64,000 bases of DNA from Bifidobacterium pseudolongum subsp. globosum (GCF_004155535.1 NZ_RYUH01000014.1:206657-270656); one strand, 5' to 3'; shown: positions 51,146 through 60,857, numbered from the stretch's first letter. Translations and numbers: made by a program. The notes: generated by a model not told the origin, from the letters alone.

Positions 51146-53560
51146 TCAGATCGGGCGGCGCCGCTGCAAGAGGGCCGCGCTGCCTGCAAGCAGGAGCGCG
51201 AGCGCGCCCAATCCGCCCCCGATACCAGCCCAAAGCAACGGCGTCGCACCGTTCTCGCCGGTAAGGGGAAGCTTCGATACAGGCTTCACCGTGTTGGTGA
51301 AGGCCGCCAAACCACTGTTCGACGCCGCGCCATCGGCGTCGCCGGCCTGGTATGTGTAGGTGACTGCGGCCCGCACGGTGTTATCGCTGTTGAACGCGGG
51401 CACGCCCCCACTGGCGTTCGTGACCGTCACCGTGACATCCACATGGTCCCGGTCCCACTCCCACTGGCCGGAGACCGGGGCTTCTTCCGAAACAACAAAG
51501 GAGTAGCGCCGCTCCTGTTCCTCGGGTCCGGGCAGCGGAACTGACACACGCCCACTGAACGCGCCGGTCTTCTGCCTGCCGTTCTCAAACGGCCCGGTGA
51601 TGCTGGATGACGTGGAAGTGAATGGCATACCGTCCTTGGTGACGCCTTGGTGTTCCGGCGCGAGGAGCGTGAAATCAAACTTCCCCTGCACGCCCAAGCT
51701 CACCCCTTTGACGGTCTTGCCGATGCGGATGCTGTGCAGATCGACGAGCCCCGTGCGCGGATAGTTGGTGATGACGGTGACGTAGCCACCCGCAAGGGCC
51801 GACTCACCGGCTTTCAGGTTCCACACACGCTTGTCGTCGTAACGCGTGTAGTAGTCGCCGGAGCTGTGTTCGGTCACTGTGTAGCTGCGGTCCACACCGC
51901 TGACGGGAATGACCACATCACGCTGCCAATCGCCACCGTCTGGACCTGCCGTGAGCTCGAGGTCCGTGTAGCTTGCGCAGGGTTGGCTGCCGCCGGTCGA
52001 GCATTCGACGTTCACCAGGATGGACTGTGGGGGCTCGGTGACGCCCTCCCAGTGCTTGCGTATGGTCATGCGCGTGAGTTTCGAACCGTCCACCTGGATG
52101 ACCGGATGCGGGTACTCACTTGTCTGGGGGTCCGACGCCGGTTTGCCGTTGACGCGTGGCGTGTAGTCGAGCGTCGCCTTCTGGTTGCTCAGGAACCCTT
52201 CCTTGCCAGCGGACGATTCGCCGGTTCCAGGTTCGCCCACGGCCGGGGGTTCGCCATAGCCGTTGACCCCGGCGTTGATGTTGGCCGCGTACCGCTCATG
52301 GGCCTCAGTGGACGGCTTGATCCTGTATTCGAGCGAATACGTGTATCCGTCGCGCATCACATAGCCTTCAGGGAAGGCCACGGAGATGGTTTTCGACGCC
52401 GGGTCAGAGGCAATGGTGTAGGAGCCTCCCTGATCGCCGCCCAATCCGACCGATGCCGCGGGGACATCCTTGCCCTGCGCATCCCTGACGACAAGGCGGG
52501 CGCCGAAGTTCGGCTCGTCGGGCATGGCGAATTCGGCGTATGTCGACAACGTGTCCGTCATCTTCACGTCCTGATACGCGGCTCCGGTGATGACAATGCT
52601 GACGATATTCTCGAAAATGGTCCTCAGGTTCGTGTCGTCTGTGACCGAATAGTAATAGGGGCCACTGGCGGGAGGCCATGGGGTGCGGGGCATGGACTGC
52701 ACATCAGGGTAATTGCTTGAGGTGTAGTTCATGAACTGGTTGGTCAGGGCCCACTGGTTGTTCGCGTCGTCCCTGACACCGATTGAGAAGACCGTGGAGT
52801 CGGGCATCCTCTTGATGGCCGCCGCCGATTGGAGGGCTGCGTTCGCCACGGTGTAGTTGAAGTCCTCGGCCCATGTTGTCGGCTGACCATCGCTGTACAC
52901 AATGGCAACACGCCGCGCATTGACCCTGGCGCCACCCAGCTGGTCCGCCGCGTGCCGCATGCCCAGATCCGTTCTGGTGGGGCCCGCCGCCCTCAACTGG
53001 TCGACCATGCCGATCAGCCGGTCGGTATCGGACGTCAGCGGGCTCACCGTCTGGGAGTAGTTGTAGGAAGCGGCGCCTCCCCGGAAGCGGTAGGTGTCGT
53101 TGCCGATCCTGTCCGTGCTCTCACCCGCATATTTGACGAGCGATACCCGTATGCGGTCATCGGGCCGCTGAATCTGCCGGTTTTCCTCGCCTATCTGCCG
53201 CAGGAACCACTTCACCGAATCCTGCAACGCCCAAAGTCTGGTCCTGCCCTGATACAGCCCTCTGGTGATTACCCCGTCCATGCTTCCCGACACGTCCAGC
53301 ACCAGCACGACCTCGAGCGGGATCACCTGCTGCTGTTCCTGTTCGGTGGACCCACCTTTCACGTCCATGCTCAACGTATAGGTGCCATCGCCATGGGCGG
53401 TCACGTGCTTGCCATGCACCGGCGCCTCTTGGCCCGGCACTTCCTCGCCATGGGCGGCGGCCACTGGCCCGACACAGCCAGCGACTGTGGCGATCACAAC
53501 GCAGAGGACCGCGATCAGCCCAACGCCGCGGGACTTTCCAAATCGTATAGTCGTTCTCAT
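51146..53560 (-). CDS. von Willebrand A-domain minor/tip pilin
   Basis: 804 residues. A signal peptide with a lipobox-like VAGC ends at Cys29, though Sec cleavage further on (AAA/HGEE) is equally possible. The VWA domain holds an intact MIDAS: DVSGSMD (Asp89, Ser91, Ser93) and IVYSDGQPTT. A beta-rich middle (350-470) and several CnaB-like modules follow; the sorting signal is LPLTG (764-768) with a helix and QRRRPI. By analogy with pilus tip adhesins (RrgA, FimB), it probably carries receptor binding. It is followed by the backbone pilin, 171 bases downstream. Confidence 0.9.
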   Translation of the reverse strand: MRTTIRFGKSRGVGLIAVLCVVIATVAGCVGPVAAAHGEEVPGQEAPVHGKHVTAHGDGTYTLSMDVKGGSTEQEQQQVIPLEVVLVLDVSGSMDGVITRGLYQGRTRLWALQDSVKWFLRQIGEENRQIQRPDDRIRVSLVKYAGESTDRIGNDTYRFRGGAASYNYSQTVSPLTSDTDRLIGMVDQLRAAGPTRTDLGMRHAADQLGGARVNARRVAIVYSDGQPTTWAEDFNYTVANAALQSAAAIKRMPDSTVFSIGVRDDANNQWALTNQFMNYTSSNYPDVQSMPRTPWPPASGPYYYSVTDDTNLRTIFENIVSIVITGAAYQDVKMTDTLSTYAEFAMPDEPNFGARLVVRDAQGKDVPAASVGLGGDQGGSYTIASDPASKTISVAFPEGYVMRDGYTYSLEYRIKPSTEAHERYAANINAGVNGYGEPPAVGEPGTGESSAGKEGFLSNQKATLDYTPRVNGKPASDPQTSEYPHPVIQVDGSKLTRMTIRKHWEGVTEPPQSILVNVECSTGGSQPCASYTDLELTAGPDGGDWQRDVVIPVSGVDRSYTVTEHSSGDYYTRYDDKRVWNLKAGESALAGGYVTVITNYPRTGLVDLHSIRIGKTVKGVSLGVQGKFDFTLLAPEHQGVTKDGMPFTSTSSSITGPFENGRQKTGAFSGRVSVPLPGPEEQERRYSFVVSEEAPVSGQWEWDRDHVDVTVTVTNASGGVPAFNSDNTVRAAVTYTYQAGDADGAASNSGLAAFTNTVKPVSKLPLTGENGATPLLWAGIGGGLGALALLLAGSAALLQRRRPI

Positions 53561-53989
53561 AACTGCCCCAATGTGTTACGGATAGCGGAATCTATCTGAC
53601 TGAAACTCTACTGAAAACATCAATGTTCCCAACCTCTCCATTCGAGGTATTCATCCCCTCATAACACATATGCGGTTACCGCGCCAGCGCCGTTGTAATC
53701 CCCTCGAATATGCCCGCCTCTAGTTTCTTTTAAAAAAGATATAAAAGTCGTGAATCATGTAAAGACAACCTCATTTCCACAATCCGTCATTACGTCATAA
53801 TTCCATAAATCCCAACACTTTTCACACTATGCCCAGTAACCCGTAGTTCTATTCGACAAGAAGGGCAATATCGTCACCCGTTCCGCTAATGGAGTAAAAT
53901 AAATAGCATATTTATGCGATACTTCTAACGATAAGTATAATGAGAAAATATTTTATCTTCCTCGTATCTGAGTAAAGAAAAAACATAAA
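53561..53989. other. AT-rich intergenic region inside the pilus locus
   Basis: About 430 bases of markedly AT-rich sequence between the sortase and the VWA-pilin genes, in a genome near 60 percent GC. It has runs such as CTTTTAAAAAAGATATAAAAG and several TATATC/TATAAT-like boxes, but no gene. It presumably holds the pilin promoter; no homopolymer long enough for slipped-strand switching is present. Confidence 0.8.
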
Positions 53990-55003
53990 TCATAAACGTG
54001 CATGACGCATGCGCATTGTGCGGCCGTGCCGCTTCGCAAACGACATCCACAGCAGCAGGCCCACTAGGAGCACCGCAGTCGCAGCCATCATGGCAAGCAG
54101 CCGCGCATCATGGACATCGGCCGGCTCCGGTGCCTGATAAGGTACCGAGACGCGGTGCCCAGAGACAAGCAGACGATGGGTGTTCACCCCATACGGCGTG
54201 CACGTCATCAATGTCACGCGGTCCTGCCCTGGCACCACGCGCATCGTCGACGCGTCGTCCGGTTCGATCACCGTAATGCTGTCCACTTGGTACGCGAGCC
54301 GCTCACCCATGACCTCAATGTAGAAGAAATCGCCATTGCGCAACTCGTCGAGGCGCGTGAACATCGGCGCGGACACCAGACCGCGGTGACCGGTGACCAC
54401 CGCATGCGTGTTCACCCCACCGACGGGCAGGCTCGTGCCATACAGATGACCGGCGCCATCCGCAAGAGCTTTTTCAGAAGTGCCATGGTAGATCGGCAAG
54501 TCCACACTGATCTTTGGGATGCGTATCGCCCCCATCACCCCGCCACCTGTATCGAGCAGCGACTGGTATTCCCGGTTCTGGGCCGAAGCGGGATCCGTCT
54601 GCGTGGACGCCGCCGAACCGCCACCCGTGGTGGCGAAGGGGTCGGCCGCTTCGCCAAGCACCGCCTGGCCGCCTGCCGCAAGCCTGCTGTTGTATGCGCG
54701 AGCCTCCCTGAGCTGGTTCTCCGCTTGCGGATACGACCAGCCGAGCACCCGCTGGTGCACATGCCGCGTCTGTGACGCGAGATCACGGGAGGTGTTCCAT
54801 TGCAGCACGAACGGCGTGCCACCCACCACAATCGCCGCCACCACAAGCACGAGCGCGAGCGCGCGCATCGCGATCATGCGCCGGCGCAACGACCTGCGCA
54901 CCCGCACCACGTCCGCGGTGTCGGTCGCCTCCTCGAATGTGGCTGGACGCCACTGTGGTCTTGGCCCTCCACCTGTTCCGGCGTCGCTGTTCGCGTGCAT
55001 CAT
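53990..55003 (-). CDS. class C (pilus) sortase
   Basis: 337-residue transpeptidase that links pilin subunits. An N-terminal helix (about 46-65) and a C-terminal helix (KRHGRTMRMRHARL after it) anchor it. The lid motif of class C enzymes is DPF (121-123). Catalytic residues are His206 in VVTGHRGLV, Cys268 in TLMTCTPYG and Arg277 in NTHRLLVSGH. AGGAG precedes a GTG-ATG-ATG run; the first ATG is chosen. Gene order is unusual, because sortase genes normally come last in bifidobacterial pilus clusters. Confidence 0.92.
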   Translation of the reverse strand: MMHANSDAGTGGGPRPQWRPATFEEATDTADVVRVRRSLRRRMIAMRALALVLVVAAIVVGGTPFVLQWNTSRDLASQTRHVHQRVLGWSYPQAENQLREARAYNSRLAAGGQAVLGEAADPFATTGGGSAASTQTDPASAQNREYQSLLDTGGGVMGAIRIPKISVDLPIYHGTSEKALADGAGHLYGTSLPVGGVNTHAVVTGHRGLVSAPMFTRLDELRNGDFFYIEVMGERLAYQVDSITVIEPDDASTMRVVPGQDRVTLMTCTPYGVNTHRLLVSGHRVSVPYQAPEPADVHDARLLAMMAATAVLLVGLLLWMSFAKRHGRTMRMRHARL

Positions 55004-55142
55004 CACCCCGGCTCCTGCGCTGTCTGCGGTGGGCGCCCAGACGCCGCACCATGCCAACGCACCGCAGTCTAGCAACCTCAAGTGGTGCCGGGCATACCCT
55101 CCATCGCCGGCACCATCCCCTCGCCGGGGCGCACGCCATGGC

Positions 55143-55988
55143 TCACTTGAAGTCGCGCTCGCCGAAGATCGCCTGCCCGATGCGCACGATCGTCGCGCCT
55201 TCATCGATCGCGTACGTCATGTCGCCGCTCATGCCCATCGACAGCTCCACACACGTGGCGGTCCCCTCGGCGTCGGAATCGCGCACGCGGTCACGCACAT
55301 CGCGCAGATGCGCGAATCCACGGCGGATCTCACGCTCATCATCCACATGCGCGCCCACCGTCATCAATCCCTGCAATTCAAGCCCCTCGAGTTGCGCGAT
55401 GCGCAGCGCGAGTTCAAACGCCTCGTCGGGCGCACAGCCGGACTTCGTCGGCTCGCCCGACTCGTTGACTTCGAGCAGCACACCCACCGTCTGCTCGCGC
55501 GCGGCCGCACGGCGCGCGATCTTCTCGGCGAGTTCGAACGAGTCCACCGATTCGATCGTGTTGACGTCAGGCAGCATCTTGCCGATCTTGTTGCTCTGCA
55601 ACTGCCCGATCAGGTGCAGCGGCAGACGGTCGAGCGCCTCGGGGTCGTCGGTCTCGTCAAGGCTCGCCACGGTCTGCATGTCGCTCGCGCCGAGCACGAT
55701 CCCGCGCTGCAGGCATGCATACCGCAGTCCATCGATTTTCGCAATGACTTCCTGCGGCCGGTTTTCGCCGATCATGTGCACGCCGGCGTCGATCGCGGCC
55801 ATGATCTCGCCGACGTCGCGCGTCTTCGTGGCCGCCAGCAGTGTGACCGCCCCCTCTTCGCGCCCACTCGTGAACTCCGTCTGTGCAATCAGGTCGAGCA
55901 CACGGTGCGCGCCATCCGTGATCTCCTGGATGCGCGCCGCATCGATCGTCTCGTTCGCCAGATCCTTATGGTCCATATACGCAGTCAT
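55143..55988 (-). CDS. YggS-family pyridoxal-phosphate homeostasis protein
   Basis: 281 residues of the alanine-racemase-like PLP-binding fold. The PLP lysine is in LLAATKTRD; SMGMSGDMTYAI binds the phosphate and the block HLIGQLQSNKIGK is characteristic. The family is a PLP carrier/regulator with effects on amino acid pools. AAAGGCGGGG lies before the ATG. A short acidic N-terminus makes it longer than E. coli YggS (234 residues). Stands between gluQRS and the sortase gene. Confidence 0.93.
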   Translation of the reverse strand: MTAYMDHKDLANETIDAARIQEITDGAHRVLDLIAQTEFTSGREEGAVTLLAATKTRDVGEIMAAIDAGVHMIGENRPQEVIAKIDGLRYACLQRGIVLGASDMQTVASLDETDDPEALDRLPLHLIGQLQSNKIGKMLPDVNTIESVDSFELAEKIARRAAAREQTVGVLLEVNESGEPTKSGCAPDEAFELALRIAQLEGLELQGLMTVGAHVDDEREIRRGFAHLRDVRDRVRDSDAEGTATCVELSMGMSGDMTYAIDEGATIVRIGQAIFGERDFK

Positions 55989-56060
55989 GCTGCCCCGCCT
56001 TTCCTCGCCAACGGCAGTCCTCTACCGCAACCATACCGCAACGCGCGCGCAATGCCCGCA

Positions 56061-57062
56061 CTACAGGCACAGCAGGCGCGCGGGCAGGTCGTCGGGCACG
56101 CGCACGTCGGCCGCATGCGCGCGCACGCGCCGCCACGAAAACGCCGCGAGCGCCTCGCGCGTGCTCATCGCACGCGGCTGCGGCACAAGCCCGAGCGCCC
56201 ACGCGCAATACCCCACCACCTGTTGCGGCTTCACGCCCTGCGCGCGCAGCACACCCAGATCGAGCGAGCGCGTGCGCTTCGCCAACCGCACGCCCGCCGC
56301 GTTGTCGAGCAGCGGCAGATGCGCGTACTCTGGCACCGCCGCAGGCGAATCCGCGCCGCCCACGCCGAGCGCGAGCAACTGTTCGCGCACTGCGATCTGC
56401 AGCGCGGTCGAGCGCAGCAGGTCGCGTCCGCGCACAATGTCGGTCACGCCCATCAGCAGGTCGTCCACGGTGACGACGAGCTGGTATGAGAACAGACCGT
56501 CCGACCGTCGCAGCACCACGTCGCCCAGCTCCGCCCCCAAATCGAAGTTCTGGGCGCCAAAGACGCGGTCATCAAACAGTATTTGCGATTGTGGGGTGCC
56601 TGCGGGCGGCACGGCGAACCGCCACGAATGGCGCACACCGGCGTCGAGCCTGCGCCGCACCTCGTGCGGGTCGTGCGCCAACAGGCGGCGGCATGTGCCC
56701 GGGTAGATGATGAACCGATCGCCTTCTTGCGGGGCGCTCGCCGCGCGGATCTCGGCGCGCGAGCAGAAGCACGGGTAGAGCGGCGAGGGGTCGGCGTCGC
56801 GCAGCAGGCGGAACGCCCCCTCGTACAGGTCGAGCCGTTGCGACTGGTAGACCGGCTCGCCGTCCCAGTCCAGGCCGAGCCATGCCAGGTCGTCCATGAT
56901 CCAGCGGTCGGCGTCGGGAATCGCGCGCGGGGCGTCGATGTCTTCGATGCGCAGCAGGATCGGCTCGTGCCGTGCGCGCGCGGACAGCCACGCGGCGAGC
57001 ATGGCGTACGCGTTGCCCATGTGCATGCGTCCCGAGGGGGTGGGTGCGAAACGACCGGTCAT
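56061..57062 (-). CDS. gluQ: glutamyl-Q tRNA(Asp) synthetase
   Basis: 333 residues, a GluRS-like catalytic domain without the anticodon-binding part. HIGH-type motif [17 protein letters not shown]-type [11 protein letters not shown], and zinc ligands in YPCFCSR and YPGTCRR. It glutamylates queuosine at position 34 of tRNA-Asp. The last 40 residues are Arg/Ala-rich. The ATG follows the TAG of the upstream gene directly, so translation is coupled. Confidence 0.92.
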   Translation of the reverse strand: MTGRFAPTPSGRMHMGNAYAMLAAWLSARARHEPILLRIEDIDAPRAIPDADRWIMDDLAWLGLDWDGEPVYQSQRLDLYEGAFRLLRDADPSPLYPCFCSRAEIRAASAPQEGDRFIIYPGTCRRLLAHDPHEVRRRLDAGVRHSWRFAVPPAGTPQSQILFDDRVFGAQNFDLGAELGDVVLRRSDGLFSYQLVVTVDDLLMGVTDIVRGRDLLRSTALQIAVREQLLALGVGGADSPAAVPEYAHLPLLDNAAGVRLAKRTRSLDLGVLRAQGVKPQQVVGYCAWALGLVPQPRAMSTREALAAFSWRRVRAHAADVRVPDDLPARLLCL

Positions 57063-57950
57063 CTACGGCTCAGTCCCCACGAACGTGCTCCACAGCTCGC
57101 TGTCGAGCGGCCAAGGGTTCGGCGAGCATTCCTTGAGGAACATCGACTGTTCCTGCATGAGCGGCGCCGACTGCTTGTCGCCGCCGCACGGCGTCTCGTT
57201 GTCGATGTGCCCGAGCGCATGGCCCACTTCGTGGTTGATGACCATCGTGCGGTACTGCGCGAGCGTGGCGCCGGCGTCGAACCAGTGCTGCACGGCGCTG
57301 CCCCAGCGCTTCTTGTTGATGATGACGTCGCTGCCCACCCGGCAGCTGTATTCCTCGGAACAACCCGCCGAGAACGACGGCAGCTCCTTCGCTTCGGCGA
57401 GCGTGATCGTCACATCGCACTGGCCGTCCTGCCCTTGCGCGAACACGACGCCAGCGCGCGGCCAGCCGCGCACGTCGTTGAGCGCGCGGTACACGGTGTT
57501 GGCGAAATGGTCGACCGAGCCGACGTTGCCGCGCGAGGCGATGCAATACGTCATGCGTGTGGGCACCGCACCGCTCGATTGCGCGGTCTGTTTCGCCTTG
57601 GCGTAGATCTCGTTGCGTTGAGCGTCGGTCAGCGGCGCCTCGAGTGCGGCGATCTCCTGCCTCTGTTTCTTCGTATGCTCGTCTTCGGTCGGCGTCTGCT
57701 CAGACGGCGAGGGGCTCGCATTGCGCTCAGGCGCGCGGTATGGGCTCATCGCCGACGACCATATGCCCGAACCGGTGTGCGCCGCGGCCTGCTCGTGGAG
57801 CGCGTTCAGCGCGCGCAACGCACCACGCGCGCTGAGCGTGACGCCAAGCACGAGCAGCAGGCATGCGCAGACCACCACGGCACGGCGGATGCGGTAGATC
57901 CGTCTGCGGCGCGCGTGCACGTGGCGGCGCGGACTGCGGGTAGTGCTCAC
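57063..57950 (-). CDS. membrane-anchored DUF3152 zinc-metalloprotease-like protein
   Basis: 295 residues. A basic N-terminus and one helix (about 25-44, VVVCACLLLVLGVTL) are followed by a Ser/Pro/Glu-rich linker and the DUF3152 domain. That domain contains MVINHEVGHALGHIDNETPC: HExxHxxGxxD is the metal signature of snapalysin-like metzincins. Four or more cysteines suggest disulphides (YCIASRG; QCDVTITL; GCSEEYSC). It faces outside the membrane. The start is a GTG behind AGAGGT. A peptidase role is expected from the motif but is not established for this family. Confidence 0.88.
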   Translation of the reverse strand: MSTTRSPRRHVHARRRRIYRIRRAVVVCACLLLVLGVTLSARGALRALNALHEQAAAHTGSGIWSSAMSPYRAPERNASPSPSEQTPTEDEHTKKQRQEIAALEAPLTDAQRNEIYAKAKQTAQSSGAVPTRMTYCIASRGNVGSVDHFANTVYRALNDVRGWPRAGVVFAQGQDGQCDVTITLAEAKELPSFSAGCSEEYSCRVGSDVIINKKRWGSAVQHWFDAGATLAQYRTMVINHEVGHALGHIDNETPCGGDKQSAPLMQEQSMFLKECSPNPWPLDSELWSTFVGTEP

Positions 57951-58016
57951 CGTGACCTCTCACTCCATGGACTTCTTGGGGTAGTACGGCGAGTATATCC
58001 GCTCCCCCTCGAAACA

Positions 58017-58046
58017 ACAATCCCCGGCACGCTTGCCGGGGATTGT
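58017..58046 (-). terminator. terminator of the aquaglyceroporin gene
   Basis: A 12-bp perfect stem (ACAATCCCCGGC / GCCGGGGATTGT) with a 6-base loop; TTGTTTCG follows on the minus strand. Confidence 0.8.
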
Positions 58047-58080
58047 CTGGACGATGCGGCGTGCACAAGCACGCGCGCAA

Positions 58081-58815
58081 TCAGATGGCGAACAGCACGT
58101 TGAACAGCCACGCGCCGATGATCGCGCCCAGGATCGGGGCGACGACCGGAATCCACGCCTCGTTCCAACGCGACGACCCCTTGTGCGGGATCGGCAGGAT
58201 CGAATGCAGCACGCGCGGCATCAGGTCGCGCGCCGGGTTGAGGCCGGGGCCGGTCGGTCCGCCCATCGAGCACACGAGGCCCCAGACGATGAAACCGACG
58301 ACGATCGAAGCGGACGCATAGTTCTGGCGGCCCCACTGCAGTTCGAGGCAGCACAGCGCGCCGAGCACGAGCATGAGCGTGCCGAAGAACTCGTTGATGA
58401 AGTAGTTGCTGCGGCTCTCATGTGCATCGGTGGTGCAGAACGTGGAGAGGATGGCCTCGGAATTCTCCGTGGCCTTGTAGTGCGGGTAATACGTGATGTA
58501 CACGACAAGCTGGCCGACGGCCGCGCCCAGCACCTGCGCGATGATGTACGGCAGGACCTCGCTCCACGGGAACATGCCATTGACCGCCTGCGCGATCGTC
58601 ATGGCGGGGTTGATCTGCGCGCCGGAGACACCGCCGAACATCAGCACGGGGAACATGACACCAAAGCCGTAGCCCATGGCGATGTTGATCCAGCCGGCGT
58701 TATGCCCCTTCGTGTTTTTCAATTCGACATTGGCCACTGCGCCATTGCCAAAGATCATCAGTACCGCGGTACCGACGAACTCCGCCGCCAACCGCGTAAA
58801 CAACGAGTATTCCAC
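58081..58815 (-). CDS. glpF: aquaglyceroporin / glycerol facilitator (MIP family)
   Basis: 244 residues with six helices and two half-helices. The first NPA loop is GAQINPAMTIAQ, the second GPGLNPARDLMPR; the Asp after NPAR is the marker of glycerol-conducting members. A 40-residue loop (TYYPHYKATENSEAILSTFC...DAHESRSNYF) lies between the third and fourth helices. The start is GTG, with AAAAGG ten bases upstream. It allows passive glycerol and water movement. The roughly 150 bases upstream show a TACACT box as a possible promoter. Confidence 0.9.
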   Translation of the reverse strand: MEYSLFTRLAAEFVGTAVLMIFGNGAVANVELKNTKGHNAGWINIAMGYGFGVMFPVLMFGGVSGAQINPAMTIAQAVNGMFPWSEVLPYIIAQVLGAAVGQLVVYITYYPHYKATENSEAILSTFCTTDAHESRSNYFINEFFGTLMLVLGALCCLELQWGRQNYASASIVVGFIVWGLVCSMGGPTGPGLNPARDLMPRVLHSILPIPHKGSSRWNEAWIPVVAPILGAIIGAWLFNVLFAI

Positions 58816-58961
58816 TGCTCTTCAGCCTTTTCTCTGCGTATGCAAGATGGTTTGAATAATCTTCTCTGATGGATGGATTGCATGGTTCACCCCGTATGGG
58901 AATGCGTGGGAACCGGTATGAGTGTAGCGCCCACCATGGGCAACAGTGCGCCGGAATACGA

Positions 58962-58994
58962 AAGAAGCCCCGGCCGTGATGACCGAGGCTTCTT
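58962..58994 (-). terminator. terminator of tRNA-Lys
   Basis: AAGAAGCC pairs with GGCTTCTT, with an inner CGG/CCG. It begins just after the tRNA on the minus strand and ends in TTCTTTC. Confidence 0.75.
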
Positions 58995-58999
58995 GCAGG

Positions 59000-59073
59000 T
59001 GCCCCCTCAGGGATTCGAACCCTGGACACGCTGATTAAGAGTCAGCTGCTCTAACCAACTGAGCTAAAGGGGC
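59000..59073 (-). tRNA. tRNA-Lys (CTT)
   Basis: A complete cloverleaf on the minus strand: acceptor GCCCCTT, D-arm AGCTCAGTTGGTTAGAGC, anticodon stem GCTGA/TCAGC with loop CTCTTAA (anticodon CTT, complement of 59037-59039), T-arm CAGGGTTCGAATCCCTG. No CCA is encoded. Confidence 0.96.
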
Positions 59074-59097
59074 GTTGGTTTTGCGAACCGAGTGATA

Positions 59098-59125
59098 AAT
59101 ATACTCAGATTCTGCATCTTCGCAA
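59098..59125 (-). promoter_or_regulatory. promoter of tRNA-Lys
   Basis: TTGCGA and TATATT are spaced by 16 bases on the minus strand, giving a start about 17 bases before the tRNA. Nothing else is seen between here and the rplI terminator. Confidence 0.55.
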
Positions 59126-59324
59126 CCTTCGGCGTGTCGCAAAAAGGAAATCATTGCGATTCCAACGATTTTGGGCACTTTGCGCCACTAGGCCACATGT
59201 GCCCCAAACGCGCCCAGCTCAGACATGATCGCGCGGATAATCCGCTCCAACGGCCATTATCTTCACAAACGACACGCCGAAGCATGCAATCCGGCCACCG
59301 TCCGGCCCCAATCCATGCATACAG

Positions 59325-59358
59325 AAGGCCCCTGCAGCGCGAACTGCAGGGGCCTTCC
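59325..59358 (-). terminator. terminator of the rpsF-ssb-rpsR-rplI operon
   Basis: A 14-bp perfect stem (GAAGGCCCCTGCAG / CTGCAGGGGCCTTC) with loop CGCGAA, about 70 bases after the rplI stop. Confidence 0.8.
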
Positions 59359-59428
59359 AATGCTTAAGCTCAGACTGGTAATCGGTCTGATGGGAAGATC
59401 ATACGGTCATACGATCTTCAACGAGGGT

Positions 59429-59875
59429 TCACTCAGCGACGACCTTCACGAAGAAGTTCGCGGAGATCTCCGGGTGGAGCGCCACGGTGGCGGGGAACTC
59501 GCCGAGGGTCTGGATCTTCTCGACGGTGATTGCGCGCGGATCCACGGCAACCTTGTCGGCGAGGGCCTTGGCGATCTGGTCGTTGGAAATGCCACCGAAC
59601 AGCTTGCCGGACTCGGACACCTTGGCCGGGATCTCGACGGCGATGCCCTCGATGATGCCCTTGGCCTCGACGGCGCCTTCACGGGTCGCCACGGCCTTGG
59701 CCAGGCGAGCGCGCTTCATGGCTTCCGCCTGGGCGGCGGCACCCTTGGACCATGCGAAGGCGAGGCCCTGCGGGATCAGGTAGTTGCGGGCGTAGCCGTT
59801 CTTGACTTCGACGATGTCGCCTGCGTGGCCCAGATCGGTGACGGACTTCTTGAGAATAACCTTGGTAGTAGCCAT
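59429..59875 (-). CDS. rplI: 50S ribosomal protein L9
   Basis: 148 residues: an N-terminal domain starting [39 protein letters not shown], split by the long central helix, and a C-terminal domain ending in [15 protein letters not shown]. It binds 23S rRNA at the base of the L1 stalk. Normal length and place at the end of the rpsF operon. Confidence 0.97.
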   Translation of the reverse strand: MATTKVILKKSVTDLGHAGDIVEVKNGYARNYLIPQGLAFAWSKGAAAQAEAMKRARLAKAVATREGAVEAKGIIEGIAVEIPAKVSESGKLFGGISNDQIAKALADKVAVDPRAITVEKIQTLGEFPATVALHPEISANFFVKVVAE

Positions 59876-59894
59876 TTCGTCTCCTCCTCAGAAC

Positions 59895-60143
59895 TCAGCG
59901 GCCGGTGGTCGCGTACGGCAGCAGAGCCATCTCACGGGCGTTCTTGATCGCCTTGGCGATCTCGCGCTGCTCCTGCACGGTCACACCGGTGATGCGACGG
60001 GAGCGGATCTTGCCGCGATCGGAGATGAACTTGCGCAGCAGCGCGACGTCCTTGTAATCGATCTCGGTGACCTTGGCGGCCTTGAGCGGGTTCGGCTTCT
60101 TCTTAAACGGCTTGACCGGCGGCTGCGGCCTCTTGCGTGACAT
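59895..60143 (-). CDS. rpsR: 30S ribosomal protein S18
   Basis: 82 residues: a basic N-terminus ([20 protein letters not shown]), then the family core [19 protein letters not shown] and [23 protein letters not shown]. No zinc-ligand cysteines, so it belongs to the C-minus version. It pairs with S6 in the 30S platform, and its gene lies in the same operon as rpsF. Confidence 0.97.
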   Translation of the reverse strand: MSRKRPQPPVKPFKKKPNPLKAAKVTEIDYKDVALLRKFISDRGKIRSRRITGVTVQEQREIAKAIKNAREMALLPYATTGR

Positions 60144-60210
60144 CTATTTGTCTCCTTAACGAATACTGTTCAATATGTTGTGGGGTGCGGCGTTACGCGC
60201 GCGATACGTC

Positions 60211-60816
60211 TTAGAATTCCGGCTCGTCGGATCCACCGCCGAATTCGGAGGTGCCGAAGGAGCCGAAGCTGGATCCGGAGGGTTCGGCGCTGTTCCACGG
60301 GTCGGAGACCGGTGCCTGTGCCTGCTGCTGCGGCGCGCCCTGCGCACCGAAGCCGTTGGCACCGCCGGCATAGCCTGCTCCGCCCTGATAACCGCCGTTG
60401 AACCCGCCCTGCTGCTGGTTGCCCACGAAACCGGAGCTCGACGACTGTCGATTCACCTGGGCCGTGGCGCGGCGCAGCGATGGGCCGATGTCGTCCACCC
60501 GCAGCTCCACGACGGTTCGCTGCGAACCGTCCTGTGCCTGGTAGGAACGCTGGGTGAGCCGGCCCTGTGCAATGACCGTCATGCCCTTGGACAGCGAGTT
60601 CGCGATGTTCGACGCCAGCGAGTTGCGGGCCGAATCCCACGCCGAACAGTTGAGGAACAGCGTATCGCCGTCCTCCCACTGGTTCGTGTTGCGGTTGAAC
60701 TGCCTGGACGATGACGCGATCGTGAAGTTGACGACCGTGGAGCCACTGCCCACGGTGCGCAGTTCCGGGTCGCGGGTCAGATTGCCCACGATGGTGATAA
60801 TCGTTTCACCTGCCAT
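60211..60816 (-). CDS. ssb: single-stranded DNA-binding protein
   Basis: 201 residues. OB-fold at 1-115 (MAGETIITIVGNLTRDPELR, NFTIASSSRQFNRNTNQWED, FLNCSAWD). A glycine- and glutamine-rich linker follows (QQQGGFNGGYQGGAGYAGG), and the acidic protein-interaction tip is DEPEF. Standard for actinobacterial SSB encoded between rpsF and rpsR. Confidence 0.97.
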   Translation of the reverse strand: MAGETIITIVGNLTRDPELRTVGSGSTVVNFTIASSSRQFNRNTNQWEDGDTLFLNCSAWDSARNSLASNIANSLSKGMTVIAQGRLTQRSYQAQDGSQRTVVELRVDDIGPSLRRATAQVNRQSSSSGFVGNQQQGGFNGGYQGGAGYAGGANGFGAQGAPQQQAQAPVSDPWNSAEPSGSSFGSFGTSEFGGGSDEPEF

Positions 60817-60857
60817 AACGTTCCTTCCAACGTATGTGTGCTGATGCCGCAGTGGTC

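Noticed and set aside
53561..53989. A phase-variable promoter driven by a homopolymer, as reported for some bifidobacterial pili
   Set aside because: No run of G, C or T longer than about six bases is found in the region.
54519..56706. Two overlapping plus-strand frames of about 650 codons opposite the sortase, yggS and gluQRS genes
   Set aside because: Both are antisense to conserved enzymes with catalytic motifs in place.
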